A stretch of DNA of 64,000 bases from Fluviibacter phosphoraccumulans_A. GTDB lineage: Bacteria; Pseudomonadota; Gammaproteobacteria; Burkholderiales; Rhodocyclaceae. The notes beneath the pieces were generated by a model that was not told the DNA's origin, searched no databases, and worked only from the letters and a program-made list of their open reading frames with translations. Each line of letters opens with the position of its first letter. Positions within the stretch are counted from its first letter, which is position 1. Both the position numbers and the translations under genes were made by a program. The DNA lies in contig CP126743.1 of assembly GCA_036287865.1 (NCBI GenBank), positions 372,001-436,000 on the forward strand. Reading direction: 5' to 3'. Shown piece after piece: positions 18,524 to 27,780 of this stretch.

Positions 18524-19933
18524 ATGAAAAGAAAAATTTGCATTATTGGAGCTGGCCCTGCCGGCTTAACTGCTGGCTGGCAGCTTTCCAAGGCAGGTTG
18601 CACAGTCGTTGTTTTTGAAAGTACTGAAGATGTTGGTGGTATGTCGAGGTCTTTTGATCTATGGGGCAAGTTGGTCGATGTTGGGCCCCACAGATTTTTT
18701 AGTTCAGATCCACGAGTTAACCAATTATGGCTTGATGCAGTTGGGGACTCCTATGAAATGATATCTCGTATTACAAGAATTGTTTATAATAAAAAGTTTT
18801 ACTCATACCCACTCAAGCCATTCAATGCCTTAAAGAACATTGGAATTTTTCAGTCAGTTTTGTGCATAGTTAGCTATCTTAAAGCTCGGATAATTCCAAC
18901 CGACGCAAGAACATTTGAAGGTTGGGTGATAAACAAATTCGGATTCAAGCTTTACTCTATTTTCTTTAAGTCGTATAGCGAAAAGCTGTGGGGAATAAAG
19001 TGTAATGAATTAGATGCTGATTTTGCCACTCAACGAATAAAGAAATTCTCAATGTTTGAGGCAATTCGGTCAATGTTTGCAAGGTCATCTAACCACAAAA
19101 CATTAGTCGATGAGTTTGCATATCCATATAATGGCTGTGGGATGCCATATAAGAGGATGTCCAAATTTATCATTGATAATGGCGGTTCTGTTAATTTAAA
19201 ACATAAGATCTCAGGGTTTGAGTTTAATGAAATGACGGGTAAGTGGATTGTTCAGGGAGAAAATTTTGCTGATGAATATGATGAAGTAATCAGTACAATG
19301 CCATTGACAATAGCCACAAAATATTTAAACCCCAACCAAGAAGTACTAGATTCCCTTGTTAAGTTAAAATTTAGAAACACGATTCTTGTTTACCTCAAGA
19401 TAAATAAGGTCAACTTATTTCCTGATCAATGGATTTACGTACAATCGCCAGATGTGTTGACAGGAAGAATAACTAACTTTTCAAACTGGTCTAATAGGGG
19501 TAAATCATCTAAAGATTTTACAATTCTTTGTATGGAGTATTGGTTTTCAGATTCTGACTCCCTATGGAACGCAAATGATATCGAGTTAAAAAATCTCGCA
19601 ATTTCTGAGCTTCAGCAACTTGGTATGGTTGACTCATCTTTGGTCGAAGATGCATATGTGCTAAAAGTGCCAAAGAGTTACCCAGTCTATTTTAGTGGGT
19701 ACAAGAATTCACTTGAAGTAGTAAAGAAATTCTTGTCTAAATTCCCTAAAATTCAATTCATAGGACGATACGGATCCTATAAATATAATAATCAAGATCA
19801 TAGTATTTTGATGGGGATTTTGGCTGCAGATAATATCTTGAATGGAACTGGAAATGATCTATGGACGGTCAATACAGATTATGAATATCAAGAGGGGTGT
19901 AAGATTACGGCTACCGGATTGGTTAAATCATGA
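18524..19933 (+). CDS. FAD/NAD(P)-dependent amine-oxidase-type oxidoreductase
   Basis: 469-residue flavoprotein. The N-terminal ADP-binding motif GAGPAGLTAGWQL is followed by VVVFESTEDVGGMSRSF. RYGSYKYNNQDHSILMG near the C-terminus is the second FAD-binding region of the amine oxidase/protoporphyrinogen oxidase/UDP-galactopyranose mutase superfamily. Members occur in many O-antigen clusters with undefined roles, including redox changes of lipid-linked or nucleotide sugars. It is longer than typical UDP-galactopyranose mutase, and I do not claim that activity. ATG 18524 is chosen because the Rossmann motif follows at once; ATG 18461 lies inside the upstream gene. Confidence 0.75.
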   Translation: MKRKICIIGAGPAGLTAGWQLSKAGCTVVVFESTEDVGGMSRSFDLWGKLVDVGPHRFFSSDPRVNQLWLDAVGDSYEMISRITRIVYNKKFYSYPLKPFNALKNIGIFQSVLCIVSYLKARIIPTDARTFEGWVINKFGFKLYSIFFKSYSEKLWGIKCNELDADFATQRIKKFSMFEAIRSMFARSSNHKTLVDEFAYPYNGCGMPYKRMSKFIIDNGGSVNLKHKISGFEFNEMTGKWIVQGENFADEYDEVISTMPLTIATKYLNPNQEVLDSLVKLKFRNTILVYLKINKVNLFPDQWIYVQSPDVLTGRITNFSNWSNRGKSSKDFTILCMEYWFSDSDSLWNANDIELKNLAISELQQLGMVDSSLVEDAYVLKVPKSYPVYFSGYKNSLEVVKKFLSKFPKIQFIGRYGSYKYNNQDHSILMGILAADNILNGTGNDLWTVNTDYEYQEGCKITATGLVKS

Positions 19934-20892
19934 ATACAGTGCTCGTTACGGGCGGTGCAGGATATATTGGATCGCATGTATGCAAGTCTCTAAAATCAAG
20001 TGGCTGGCTTCCAGTTTCGTATGATAATTTAACGACTGGCCATTCGGATTTTGTTAAATGGGGGCCATGTGTAATTGGAGATATTGAAAACAAGGAATTG
20101 CTATCATCCACAATCGCTGAGTATAACCCTGTAGCGATCATTCACCTTGCAGCATCTGCCTATGTCGGAGAGTCAGTTACTGATCCTCAAAAATACTATA
20201 CCAACAACATAGTTAATTCAATTGGATTGATAGATGTCGCAGTCCGGCATAATATTAAAAATATAATATTTTCAAGCAGTTGTGCAACGTATGGCATCCC
20301 TGTTGGAGGGCGCATTTCTTCAACTAATATCCAAATGCCGATTAATCCATATGGATTTACAAAGCTCGTAATCGAGAGATATCTTTCGGATTTGTCCAAG
20401 GTAAATTTAATAAACTCGGTTGCATTAAGATTTTTTAATGCAGCTGGAGCAGACCCCGACTGCGAAGTTGGTGAATTGCACGATCCAGAAACTCATTTAA
20501 TACCCTTGTGTATTAGCGCAGCTCTAAATTCTAAATCTGTTGAAATATTTGGAAATGATTATCCCACTCATGATGGAACAGCTGTTCGTGACTATATACA
20601 TGTAACTGATTTGGCTAATGCCCATGTGCAAGCTATTGACTTCTTGAAAAGGAACGTTGGTTTCCATGCATTCAATCTTGGTACAGGGCGTGGCTACTCT
20701 GTTCTTGAAATTTTGACTGAGTTAAAAGCGGTGGGGATGTGCGTTGACTATAAGATAGCTGACAGAAGACAAGGCGACCCCCCATCACTGGTTGCTGACC
20801 CTCTAGAAGCAAATCAAGTTTTAGGTTGGTATCCAGTTAATTCAGACCTAAAAACAATTATAGAGACGGCAATTAAATGGCACAGAATCTAA
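19930..20892 (+). CDS. galE: UDP-glucose 4-epimerase
   Basis: 320-residue extended SDR that interconverts UDP-glucose and UDP-galactose (or the N-acetyl forms). The N-terminus has VTGGAGYIGSHVCKSL. ASAYVGESVTDPQKYY, SSSCATYG, the catalytic NPYGFTKL (Tyr-x-x-x-Lys) and LRFFNAAGADPD are all classical GalE signatures. GTAVRDYIHVTDLANAHVQA is the conserved nucleotide-contacting region. It overlaps the previous stop by four bases (ATGA) and the next gene by 16 bases. It would provide galactose or GalNAc donors for the repeat unit. Confidence 0.92.
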   Translation: MNTVLVTGGAGYIGSHVCKSLKSSGWLPVSYDNLTTGHSDFVKWGPCVIGDIENKELLSSTIAEYNPVAIIHLAASAYVGESVTDPQKYYTNNIVNSIGLIDVAVRHNIKNIIFSSSCATYGIPVGGRISSTNIQMPINPYGFTKLVIERYLSDLSKVNLINSVALRFFNAAGADPDCEVGELHDPETHLIPLCISAALNSKSVEIFGNDYPTHDGTAVRDYIHVTDLANAHVQAIDFLKRNVGFHAFNLGTGRGYSVLEILTELKAVGMCVDYKIADRRQGDPPSLVADPLEANQVLGWYPVNSDLKTIIETAIKWHRI

Positions 20893-21272
20893 GAACAGAG
20901 TTTCTAGTGCTTATCAAATATACTGTTGTTAGTATAATTTCATTATTTGTTGATTATTTGACGTACTACATTGTGTTTAAACACACTGCTTTAGGGATAC
21001 AATTTGCAGCAAGCATTGGCTATGTAGTAGGTTTATTTTGTGCATACATATTACTTAAGAAGTTCGTTTTTCTTGGAACCGAAAGAGAGATAAGATTAGA
21101 GTTTTTTATGTTTCTTATCTCAGGGATGATCGGAATACTGACAACGTTCTTCACAATTTCGACGTATGTAAATTTTTTTGGTGATGAAAATTATATATTG
21201 GCAAAAGCTGTAACAACCATTTGCGCATTCATCATTGTTTATATATTTAGAAGGGTCTACGTTTTTATATGA
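20877..21272 (+). CDS. GtrA-like flippase (four-helix membrane protein)
   Basis: 131-residue protein with four hydrophobic segments (about residues 10-30, 38-58, 75-95 and 103-125), the size and layout of the GtrA family. FLVLIKYTVVSIISLFVDYL at the N-terminus and a basic end near FRRVYVF are typical. GtrA proteins are thought to flip undecaprenyl-phosphate-linked sugars to the periplasm for a GT-C transferase. A GtrB-like partner is encoded at 5759, and several large membrane proteins in the operon could be the transferase. It overlaps galE by 16 bases and the next gene by 4. Confidence 0.8.
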   Translation: MAQNLRTEFLVLIKYTVVSIISLFVDYLTYYIVFKHTALGIQFAASIGYVVGLFCAYILLKKFVFLGTEREIRLEFFMFLISGMIGILTTFFTISTYVNFFGDENYILAKAVTTICAFIIVYIFRRVYVFI

Positions 21273-21829
21273 TTAAGAAACTTTACTCACTGTGTAAAGT
21301 TGTATCGTTATATTTTATATTTTTACAACTCGTTGATTTTTTTCATTTCAAATATTTTAGTGTTAATGTACTACTTTATGCTTCGCTGTTTGATGTTGTA
21401 TTAAGTGTTATTTTAACAATTCCACTCATTGTAAATGTTTTTCAAAAAACACTTGATGGGTTTGGGATGCTTCTTGTCATTTCATTGTTGCTTTTTTTTG
21501 GATACTCATACGCAATAACAATACCGACAATTATTGATAGATCATTATCAGTATACATATTAGAACAAATTAAAAAATCCGGTGGTGAAGTTAGTGTTAA
21601 TGAGTACTATAGAAAAATTAATTACGATTACTTTTATGACTATAAGGTGCCTGAAATGAGGCTTTCAGAGCAGTTAAGTTCAGGAACAATAGAAATGACT
21701 CAAGATGGCATGGTTAAACTTACAACTAAGGGTAAATTTGTAACGGATTTAACCATCTCATACAGGAAAATTATGATGCCTACCCATAGACTAATAATTG
21801 ATAAATATGAAAACTTTAATTTCAAGTAG
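21269..21829 (+). CDS. Membrane protein of unknown function
   Basis: 186 residues with three hydrophobic segments in the first 105 residues and a soluble, charged C-terminal part of about 80 residues that includes SGGEVSVNEYYRKI. I do not recognise the family. It sits between gtrA and a GT-C-like gene, overlapping the former by 4 and the latter by about 23 bases, so it is probably co-translated and involved in the same glycan step. It is AT-rich and shows no lesion. Confidence 0.55.
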   Translation: MIKKLYSLCKVVSLYFIFLQLVDFFHFKYFSVNVLLYASLFDVVLSVILTIPLIVNVFQKTLDGFGMLLVISLLLFFGYSYAITIPTIIDRSLSVYILEQIKKSGGEVSVNEYYRKINYDYFYDYKVPEMRLSEQLSSGTIEMTQDGMVKLTTKGKFVTDLTISYRKIMMPTHRLIIDKYENFNFK

Positions 21830-22886
21830 ATCTTTAATCTACTTAAGCTTTGTACTGGTTGGATCTGTATTAAGGTTTTATGCGGCTACATTCGGAAATA
21901 ATCTAGATTTGGAATCATGGAAGATTGTTACTGATATAGTTAGTGTCGATGGGAATGTTTATTCTCAAACTAGTAGATACAATTACGGCCCGGTTTGGTT
22001 CAATATTTTATCTCTACAATCAATGTTAACGCTTGATAATAGCCTTCAAACTGTCGGCTATTACGTCACGGCAATTCTTACTTTAGTTGACTTAATGATT
22101 TCTGCGTGGCTTTTCAGAATATACGGACTAATGCCTGCATGTATATTTCTAATAAATCCAGTTTCGATTATAATAACGGGATACCACCGTCAATTTGATA
22201 ACATAGCATTTCTCCTTGGTGCTATTTCTGTTACATTGTACAGCAGGGCAATAGGAAGGCTTAGTGAGATTATATCTCTTATTACACTTGGCTTCTCATT
22301 AGCCACAAAACATATATTATTTCTTTTTCCGCTCTGGATGTATATGAGAAATAAAAAAAATTGTTTTAGACTCGATGTTCTTGCTATACCATATTTAATA
22401 TTTGCTTTTTCATTTTTATTTTATATAAATTTTGAAAGCATTAATGGAATTGTTGATAACGTTTTCTTGTATAGATCATTTAATAATTCACCATTAATTC
22501 GGCCCTTATTAAGTGATTATTTGTTTTCGAACGTTCCAAAGTTTTTTTGCTTCATAGCATTAATGATATTTGTTGGATATAAATCTAGATCGTCTAATTT
22601 GTATGATTTGTTAAACAAGTATTCAATTTCATTAGTTATATTTAGTTCCGCAATAGCAAACCAATATTTAGCTATCTGTGTTCCAGCAATTTCAACAAGA
22701 CCAAAGAATCTGTTTTATTTTATGTTCTCAATCCTTGCGGGCCTTTTTTTGATCGTGCATCATGATGGCCTTCATGTGAATTTTCCTTTTTTTTCGCTTT
22801 CAGATATTAATGTATATTCTGGATGTACATGGCTTTTGCTTATAGGTTTGGTTTCCGATTGTTTAAAGGATAAAAAATATGTTTGA
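21807..22886 (+). CDS. GT-C-like multispanning membrane protein
   Basis: About 359 residues with 8 to 10 hydrophobic segments. Early loops contain NNLDLESWKIV and YNYGPVWF; in GT-C mannosyltransferase-like proteins the acidic residue of the first loop is catalytic. FLINPVSIIITGYHRQFDNIAF resembles the conserved helix-loop of polyprenol-phosphate-dependent transferases. The start is taken as ATG 21807; TTG 21798 is also in frame. It probably uses an undecaprenyl-phosphate sugar flipped by the GtrA-like protein encoded just upstream. Donor and target are unknown. Confidence 0.6.
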   Translation: MKTLISSRSLIYLSFVLVGSVLRFYAATFGNNLDLESWKIVTDIVSVDGNVYSQTSRYNYGPVWFNILSLQSMLTLDNSLQTVGYYVTAILTLVDLMISAWLFRIYGLMPACIFLINPVSIIITGYHRQFDNIAFLLGAISVTLYSRAIGRLSEIISLITLGFSLATKHILFLFPLWMYMRNKKNCFRLDVLAIPYLIFAFSFLFYINFESINGIVDNVFLYRSFNNSPLIRPLLSDYLFSNVPKFFCFIALMIFVGYKSRSSNLYDLLNKYSISLVIFSSAIANQYLAICVPAISTRPKNLFYFMFSILAGLFLIVHHDGLHVNFPFFSLSDINVYSGCTWLLLIGLVSDCLKDKKYV

Positions 22887-23664
22887 TATTAATGATTTTA
22901 TAAAACGTGCTAACAATTTTAAAATTAATACATTTCCCTTCAATCATTGTGTGATTGATGATTTTTTTGATGTAAATCTCATTAAAAAATTAGAAAGTGA
23001 GATGTACGAATATTCTTCACTTGATTGGTATGTTTATAAAAATGCAATTGAAGACAAACGTGCGCTAAACAACTGGAATTTATTTCCACCAACGACGTAC
23101 AAATTTTTTAGCTATTTGTTATCAAATGAGTTCGTTAGCGCACTATCTGGATTAGTGGATAATAACCTTTTTCCAGATCATGGTCTACATGGGGGTGGGT
23201 GGCATATGCATGGCGGTGGTGGTTATCTAAATCCTCATTTAGACTACTCAATTCATCCAAAACTTCGCCTCGAAAGAAGATTAAATTTAATTATATATAT
23301 AAGTTCAGAAATAACAGAAAATGACGGCGGGGATTTGGGTTTGTGGACTCATGATGCTGAAAATAATACCGCAGGAGAGCTTGTTAAACTAATATCACCC
23401 AAGTTTAATCGTGCTGTTATTTTCGACACCACAATGAACAGCTGGCATGGGATGTGTAAACCAATGGTTAAGAGAGATGGTTTATATAGAAAGTCTTTAG
23501 CAACATATTATCTTCAGGTTCCTAAAGAATCTTCAGATCCAAGAGTTAAGGCTTTATTCGCAGCACGTGAAGAGCAAAAGGGAGATCGGAGTGTTCAAGA
23601 ATTGATCAAGGCGCGTGCTAACGAAAGTCAGTTTTTCAACGTATATAGAACTGATGAAAAATAA
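22879..23664 (+). CDS. 2-oxoglutarate/Fe(II)-dependent oxygenase
   Basis: 261-residue protein with a double-stranded beta-helix oxygenase signature. The first iron ligands are seen as NPHLDYS (His-x-Asp), the distal ligand as NSWHGM, and the 2-oxoglutarate-binding Arg lies in YRKSLATYYL. This is the prolyl-hydroxylase-like subgroup (2OG-FeII_Oxy_3 type). Placement among glycosyltransferases suggests it hydroxylates or oxidatively modifies a sugar, though a protein target is possible. It overlaps the previous gene by 8 bases and the next by 11. No active-site residue appears to be missing. Confidence 0.85.
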   Translation: MFDINDFIKRANNFKINTFPFNHCVIDDFFDVNLIKKLESEMYEYSSLDWYVYKNAIEDKRALNNWNLFPPTTYKFFSYLLSNEFVSALSGLVDNNLFPDHGLHGGGWHMHGGGGYLNPHLDYSIHPKLRLERRLNLIIYISSEITENDGGDLGLWTHDAENNTAGELVKLISPKFNRAVIFDTTMNSWHGMCKPMVKRDGLYRKSLATYYLQVPKESSDPRVKALFAAREEQKGDRSVQELIKARANESQFFNVYRTDEK

Positions 23665-25081
23665 GTTTTTCTTAGCTTTTTGTATACAATTTGGTATTTT
23701 TCTAGTTTTCCCACTTTTAAAGTACCTATCCATTCACTATAATGTCTGTGATTTCGGCTTATTAGTAAACAATATACAGAATGTTTCAAATGACTTGTCG
23801 AGAGTAGTAGTCGGACATTTTCAACCCTTTTTATTTTTGTTTGGCGTTCTCTATAGAACAACAATTTTTAATCCTGCTGAAATTATATTGATATTTCAAA
23901 GCCTTGTTTTATCAATTTCAGGCACCTGGATTCTTTATAGATATGGATTCGTTGTATTTTTTGCATATATCCTTAATCCACTTACATGGTCATTGTTAGC
24001 GGAATTTCATATTGATACGATTACGATACCTATTTTGCTGCTATTTTTTTATTATATAGAGCGCATCAAGTATACATATGCACTAATCTCAATAGTAGCT
24101 ATAATGTTCGTTAAAGAAGTCTATGTATTACTTGGATTGTTCATGTTATTATATTGGACCCTAAACCAGAACATTAAAAAAATTCGGCTTTATCAGCTTG
24201 CCTTAGTAATCGGAATTTCAGCTGCAATATTGATTGCTTACTACATTGGATTTCCTGAATACATAGGAGCTCAAAATTCTTACAATGGATTCACTTTTAA
24301 TGGAAGCTACCAATTCTCAGCCCAATCGGATATGATATCGGAAAAAAAGATTAGATTTTTATTTTTCCCTCTAATTTCCCTTCTTTTCATTCCTTTAGCT
24401 TCATTAAATGTAATATTCATTGTTTTGCCGCTACAGCTGCTCTACATCCTTTCGAATAATGAATCATACGTTTCGATTTATAACCATTACGTCGCGCCGA
24501 TCCTCTTGGTTTATATAATTGCCTTCGCTTACGGTTTAAATCTAATTCAATCGAAATATTTAATTACGATTACGGTAAAGTTAGTAATCATTTCTCTGTT
24601 CCTTTTAATTAATGTTTTGACATCTGTTTCTCCTATATCAATCACATCTATCAGAGAGAAATACTGGGCATACTCGTTATCTGCATATATCCCAAATTCG
24701 AGAGATGCTACTATCAGAGGTTTAATAAACGAAAATATTCCAGATGGTTCACTTGTTTCATTCCAGAATACTGTATTTTACCAAGGGGATAGAAAATTCG
24801 AACGTGTATATCCATTTCCAATTGGTGTATTCAATCCCATTGAAGAAATTACAATTGACAATGTTTTGAATGTTAAAAGACATGAAGACTTAGCTCAATA
24901 TGTTGTTATTGATCTTCGTCGGCCCCCATATTTAGCTGATACTGGTTGCACATGGATTTATGGGGGTTGTAAGGACACCGAAATATCTAATAAATTCCAT
25001 GACCTTTTAACTGACCTGAGCATGTCGTTTGTTCGTATTGTTGAAGATAATGGTTTTTCGATATACAAGAGAAAAATGTGA
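23654..25081 (+). CDS. DUF2079-like multispanning membrane protein
   Basis: About 475 residues with 10 or more hydrophobic segments. The early loop YNVCDFGLLVNNIQN followed by GHFQPFLFL matches the pattern (Asp-x-Gly near the first loop, then His before a Pro-rich helix) that I associate with DUF2079 proteins, a GT-C-like group. FHIDTITIPILLLFFYY is a conserved second region. The start ATG 23654 overlaps the oxygenase stop by 11 bases; ATG 23615 would add 13 residues inside that gene. It is a likely polyprenyl-phosphate-sugar-dependent transferase, but this is inferred from fold and context only. Confidence 0.65.
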   Translation: MKNKFFLAFCIQFGIFLVFPLLKYLSIHYNVCDFGLLVNNIQNVSNDLSRVVVGHFQPFLFLFGVLYRTTIFNPAEIILIFQSLVLSISGTWILYRYGFVVFFAYILNPLTWSLLAEFHIDTITIPILLLFFYYIERIKYTYALISIVAIMFVKEVYVLLGLFMLLYWTLNQNIKKIRLYQLALVIGISAAILIAYYIGFPEYIGAQNSYNGFTFNGSYQFSAQSDMISEKKIRFLFFPLISLLFIPLASLNVIFIVLPLQLLYILSNNESYVSIYNHYVAPILLVYIIAFAYGLNLIQSKYLITITVKLVIISLFLLINVLTSVSPISITSIREKYWAYSLSAYIPNSRDATIRGLINENIPDGSLVSFQNTVFYQGDRKFERVYPFPIGVFNPIEEITIDNVLNVKRHEDLAQYVVIDLRRPPYLADTGCTWIYGGCKDTEISNKFHDLLTDLSMSFVRIVEDNGFSIYKRKM

Positions 25082-27777
25082 GATTATTAATTTTTTTGCT
25101 TATTGGATTATCAGTAGCATTTAGTTCGAATGCGGCTGATAAGCAACAATCTAATGCACCATACCTTTATCAATTTGTAACTTCTGAAATTCCAATTGTT
25201 GTTGATGAAAAAATAATTGAAAAGCCTCAAGATAATTCTAAAATTTTTAGATTTAATAAAAGTAAAGAAAGAAAAAAATATAGTCATGTAAGATTCGAAT
25301 TAAGCGAAAATTTTTCGAAATATAATTGTTCGTTGGTGTTAAAAACGGATGATTCATTAACTAAAAATTATACTCAGCCGAACTATCCCGGCGCAATTCT
25401 GAAAGAATTGACATATTCAAACGTTTCAAAGAAGGATTTTGAATATTATTTCACAAAGTTACTAAATTTAGATAATGATAAATGGTATAGGACAAAAGTA
25501 GGGAAGGAACTCTTATTTCAGACAAGAGTTAATTATGATCTACCAGAAGAGAGCCGTCTTAATATCGAGCTACCACTAGGTAAACAACTTGTCTTTTTAA
25601 ATGTAAAGTATCAAACTGCGGGTGTTTTTTCTGTAAGAAAGAATGCAGAATTGCCTAGCACAAACTTCGTAGTAGATAACAATAAAATTAAATATGATAT
25701 TGATTTAAGTAAACTTAAACAGAATAAAAAATTTTCACCAATAAAAATAAATGAGCTTTATATTTACGTTAAAGACGATGGTGAAGTAAATTTTACGCCT
25801 GGAATTACGGTTTCTCCATCGAATAATGATGTTGAAAGTATTGTACAAAGAGTTGTTGATGATAGAATTTTAATAGATTTAAGTCATTTAGATAAATCTA
25901 GCGGTGAGAGCAATGCACGTATTGAGGTAAAGGGGGGCGATAGGTGTTCAAGTAATATACGTAATGTTTACTTTGTTAATTATATTTTTGCGAATTTCCC
26001 AGACGTTTTATACAACTCACGCCCATATGTAATTGGTTATAAAGATTTGCAGCTTGGAAGGTATGAAATATTCGGTAGCGTAAATCAGATTTATGTATTT
26101 AAAAGAAAAATTTTGACTAATGGTGTTACACTTAAATTTAAGGTTTCAAGTGAAAATTCTATCCTATCGCTTACACCTATTAATGATATTGGGAGCAAAA
26201 TAAACAGAAATTGCAAATTGCAATTCCATTTGGATAACGATATTCCAAAATCAATATATTCTATCGATAATTTAAACTTCTATGATAAAACGCACAAAAT
26301 TATATTGTCCAATGACGAATGTCATGATGAGTATTACATTGTAACAATCACGGAACCGTTCAAGCAAAAAATAAATGTTGTAAATGCACTTGATAGAGAT
26401 ATAAATTTCCCTCAGATTCGATCAATTAAGCTTGAAGACAGCACAAACCCTGAAACGTTGCGTTATCTCATTGATAAATCAAAAGATCTTCATTCAAAAT
26501 ACCTAATTGTTAATGATTTGTTGAGATCAGAACAAACTGTTAAGTCCGTACAGTTTATAAGTGAAAGATCAGAAATAATTAGTGTTGTAGGAGATTCAAT
26601 TCCAAAGGTCGATGAAAATAGTATTGTATTCGATTTGGAAAAGCTATTGCCCTACGGATTTATGCTTAAAGAAGTCAATGTAACATTTGACAAGCACGGC
26701 GACGCATCTGCGTATCTACGCACACTTCAATTAAGTAACGTTGAAGGCTATGCAGATAGTGAAATTATTGTTAATCAGAATACATCAAAACGTCAAGATA
26801 TCAATTTGCATATTAAGCCTCCGGCTGAATGGAACAACTACGTCGTTGGGTATTTAAATTTTAACAATCAGAATAGTATTGCATGTCTTAATATTATTTT
26901 TCCTAAGTTATTTAACTTAGTTCCAAGCAAGAATACTGAAAAAATATGTAATTCAAATACAGGTGCATTAATAGACTTCAACACATTGAATTTTTACTTA
27001 ATCACTTTCGCCTTGTTAGTGGTAACTATTCTTGCCACAAGAAAAAAATCATTAATAATTAATCCGCATGCTCTTTGTCAATCTAAATTATGTAGTTTAT
27101 TTTCGTTGCTATTAGTATTTATAGCTCTAATTTACTCTATAGGTCAACCGTATATCGGAATAGCATTGCTTAAGTATGTTCATATTTCACTGGGGGCTCC
27201 TTTTGCGTGTCTGCTTATATTACAGTCCTTAAATACTGATTGTAGAAGAATTTTATCAGAAAATCGGCTTTATATAATTGGGTTTTCGGTTGCGCTATTT
27301 ATCATATCAATTGTTTTAAAGGAAATAACTGAAATAATAAGCTACAGGAATTTGATTTTTTTCTACGTTACTGCATTTTTACTTTGTTTGAATACAGTAC
27401 TATTTCGCATAACAGTATTTGACATATTTAGATTTTTTGGTTCTAGAATCTTATTGATTATATTGACCATTCTGTTGTCGTATAAAATTGTTGATTTTTT
27501 TAGCTATAATCAATCTATAAGATCAGATGTGTTGCTGCTAATTGTTTCTTTGAGCTATATGTACATGCTTTATAACTCATATGAATTCATTAAACATACC
27601 CACCTTACGTTTTTACACCATTTGAAAATTATAGCTAAATTTCAATTTTACAAATTTTTTATATTTTCAACTCTGATTTTGCTTATTATTGCAGCGATTT
27701 TCTCTCAATTATTGATCGCAAGGTATTTGGCATCGATTCTTTTTTTTGGATTATTATTTTCTACGTTCAAGAGGTAA
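25078..27777 (+). CDS. Large exported membrane protein of unknown function (899 aa)
   Basis: Starts with GTG at 25078, overlapping the previous stop. Residues 1-20 form a signal peptide (LIFLLIGLSVAFSSNAA). About 615 residues of apparently periplasmic, beta-rich sequence follow, with scattered cysteines. The last 260 residues contain about eight membrane helices. I do not recognise the family. The architecture resembles neither Wzy nor a typical GT-C, in which the helices come first. Its place in the operon, between a DUF2079-like protein and gmd, suggests periplasmic handling of the glycan. The gene is intact over 2.7 kb and strongly AT-rich. Confidence 0.6.
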   Translation: MRLLIFLLIGLSVAFSSNAADKQQSNAPYLYQFVTSEIPIVVDEKIIEKPQDNSKIFRFNKSKERKKYSHVRFELSENFSKYNCSLVLKTDDSLTKNYTQPNYPGAILKELTYSNVSKKDFEYYFTKLLNLDNDKWYRTKVGKELLFQTRVNYDLPEESRLNIELPLGKQLVFLNVKYQTAGVFSVRKNAELPSTNFVVDNNKIKYDIDLSKLKQNKKFSPIKINELYIYVKDDGEVNFTPGITVSPSNNDVESIVQRVVDDRILIDLSHLDKSSGESNARIEVKGGDRCSSNIRNVYFVNYIFANFPDVLYNSRPYVIGYKDLQLGRYEIFGSVNQIYVFKRKILTNGVTLKFKVSSENSILSLTPINDIGSKINRNCKLQFHLDNDIPKSIYSIDNLNFYDKTHKIILSNDECHDEYYIVTITEPFKQKINVVNALDRDINFPQIRSIKLEDSTNPETLRYLIDKSKDLHSKYLIVNDLLRSEQTVKSVQFISERSEIISVVGDSIPKVDENSIVFDLEKLLPYGFMLKEVNVTFDKHGDASAYLRTLQLSNVEGYADSEIIVNQNTSKRQDINLHIKPPAEWNNYVVGYLNFNNQNSIACLNIIFPKLFNLVPSKNTEKICNSNTGALIDFNTLNFYLITFALLVVTILATRKKSLIINPHALCQSKLCSLFSLLLVFIALIYSIGQPYIGIALLKYVHISLGAPFACLLILQSLNTDCRRILSENRLYIIGFSVALFIISIVLKEITEIISYRNLIFFYVTAFLLCLNTVLFRITVFDIFRFFGSRILLIILTILLSYKIVDFFSYNQSIRSDVLLLIVSLSYMYMLYNSYEFIKHTHLTFLHHLKIIAKFQFYKFFIFSTLILLIIAAIFSQLLIARYLASILFFGLLFSTFKR

Positions 27778-27780
27778 AAT

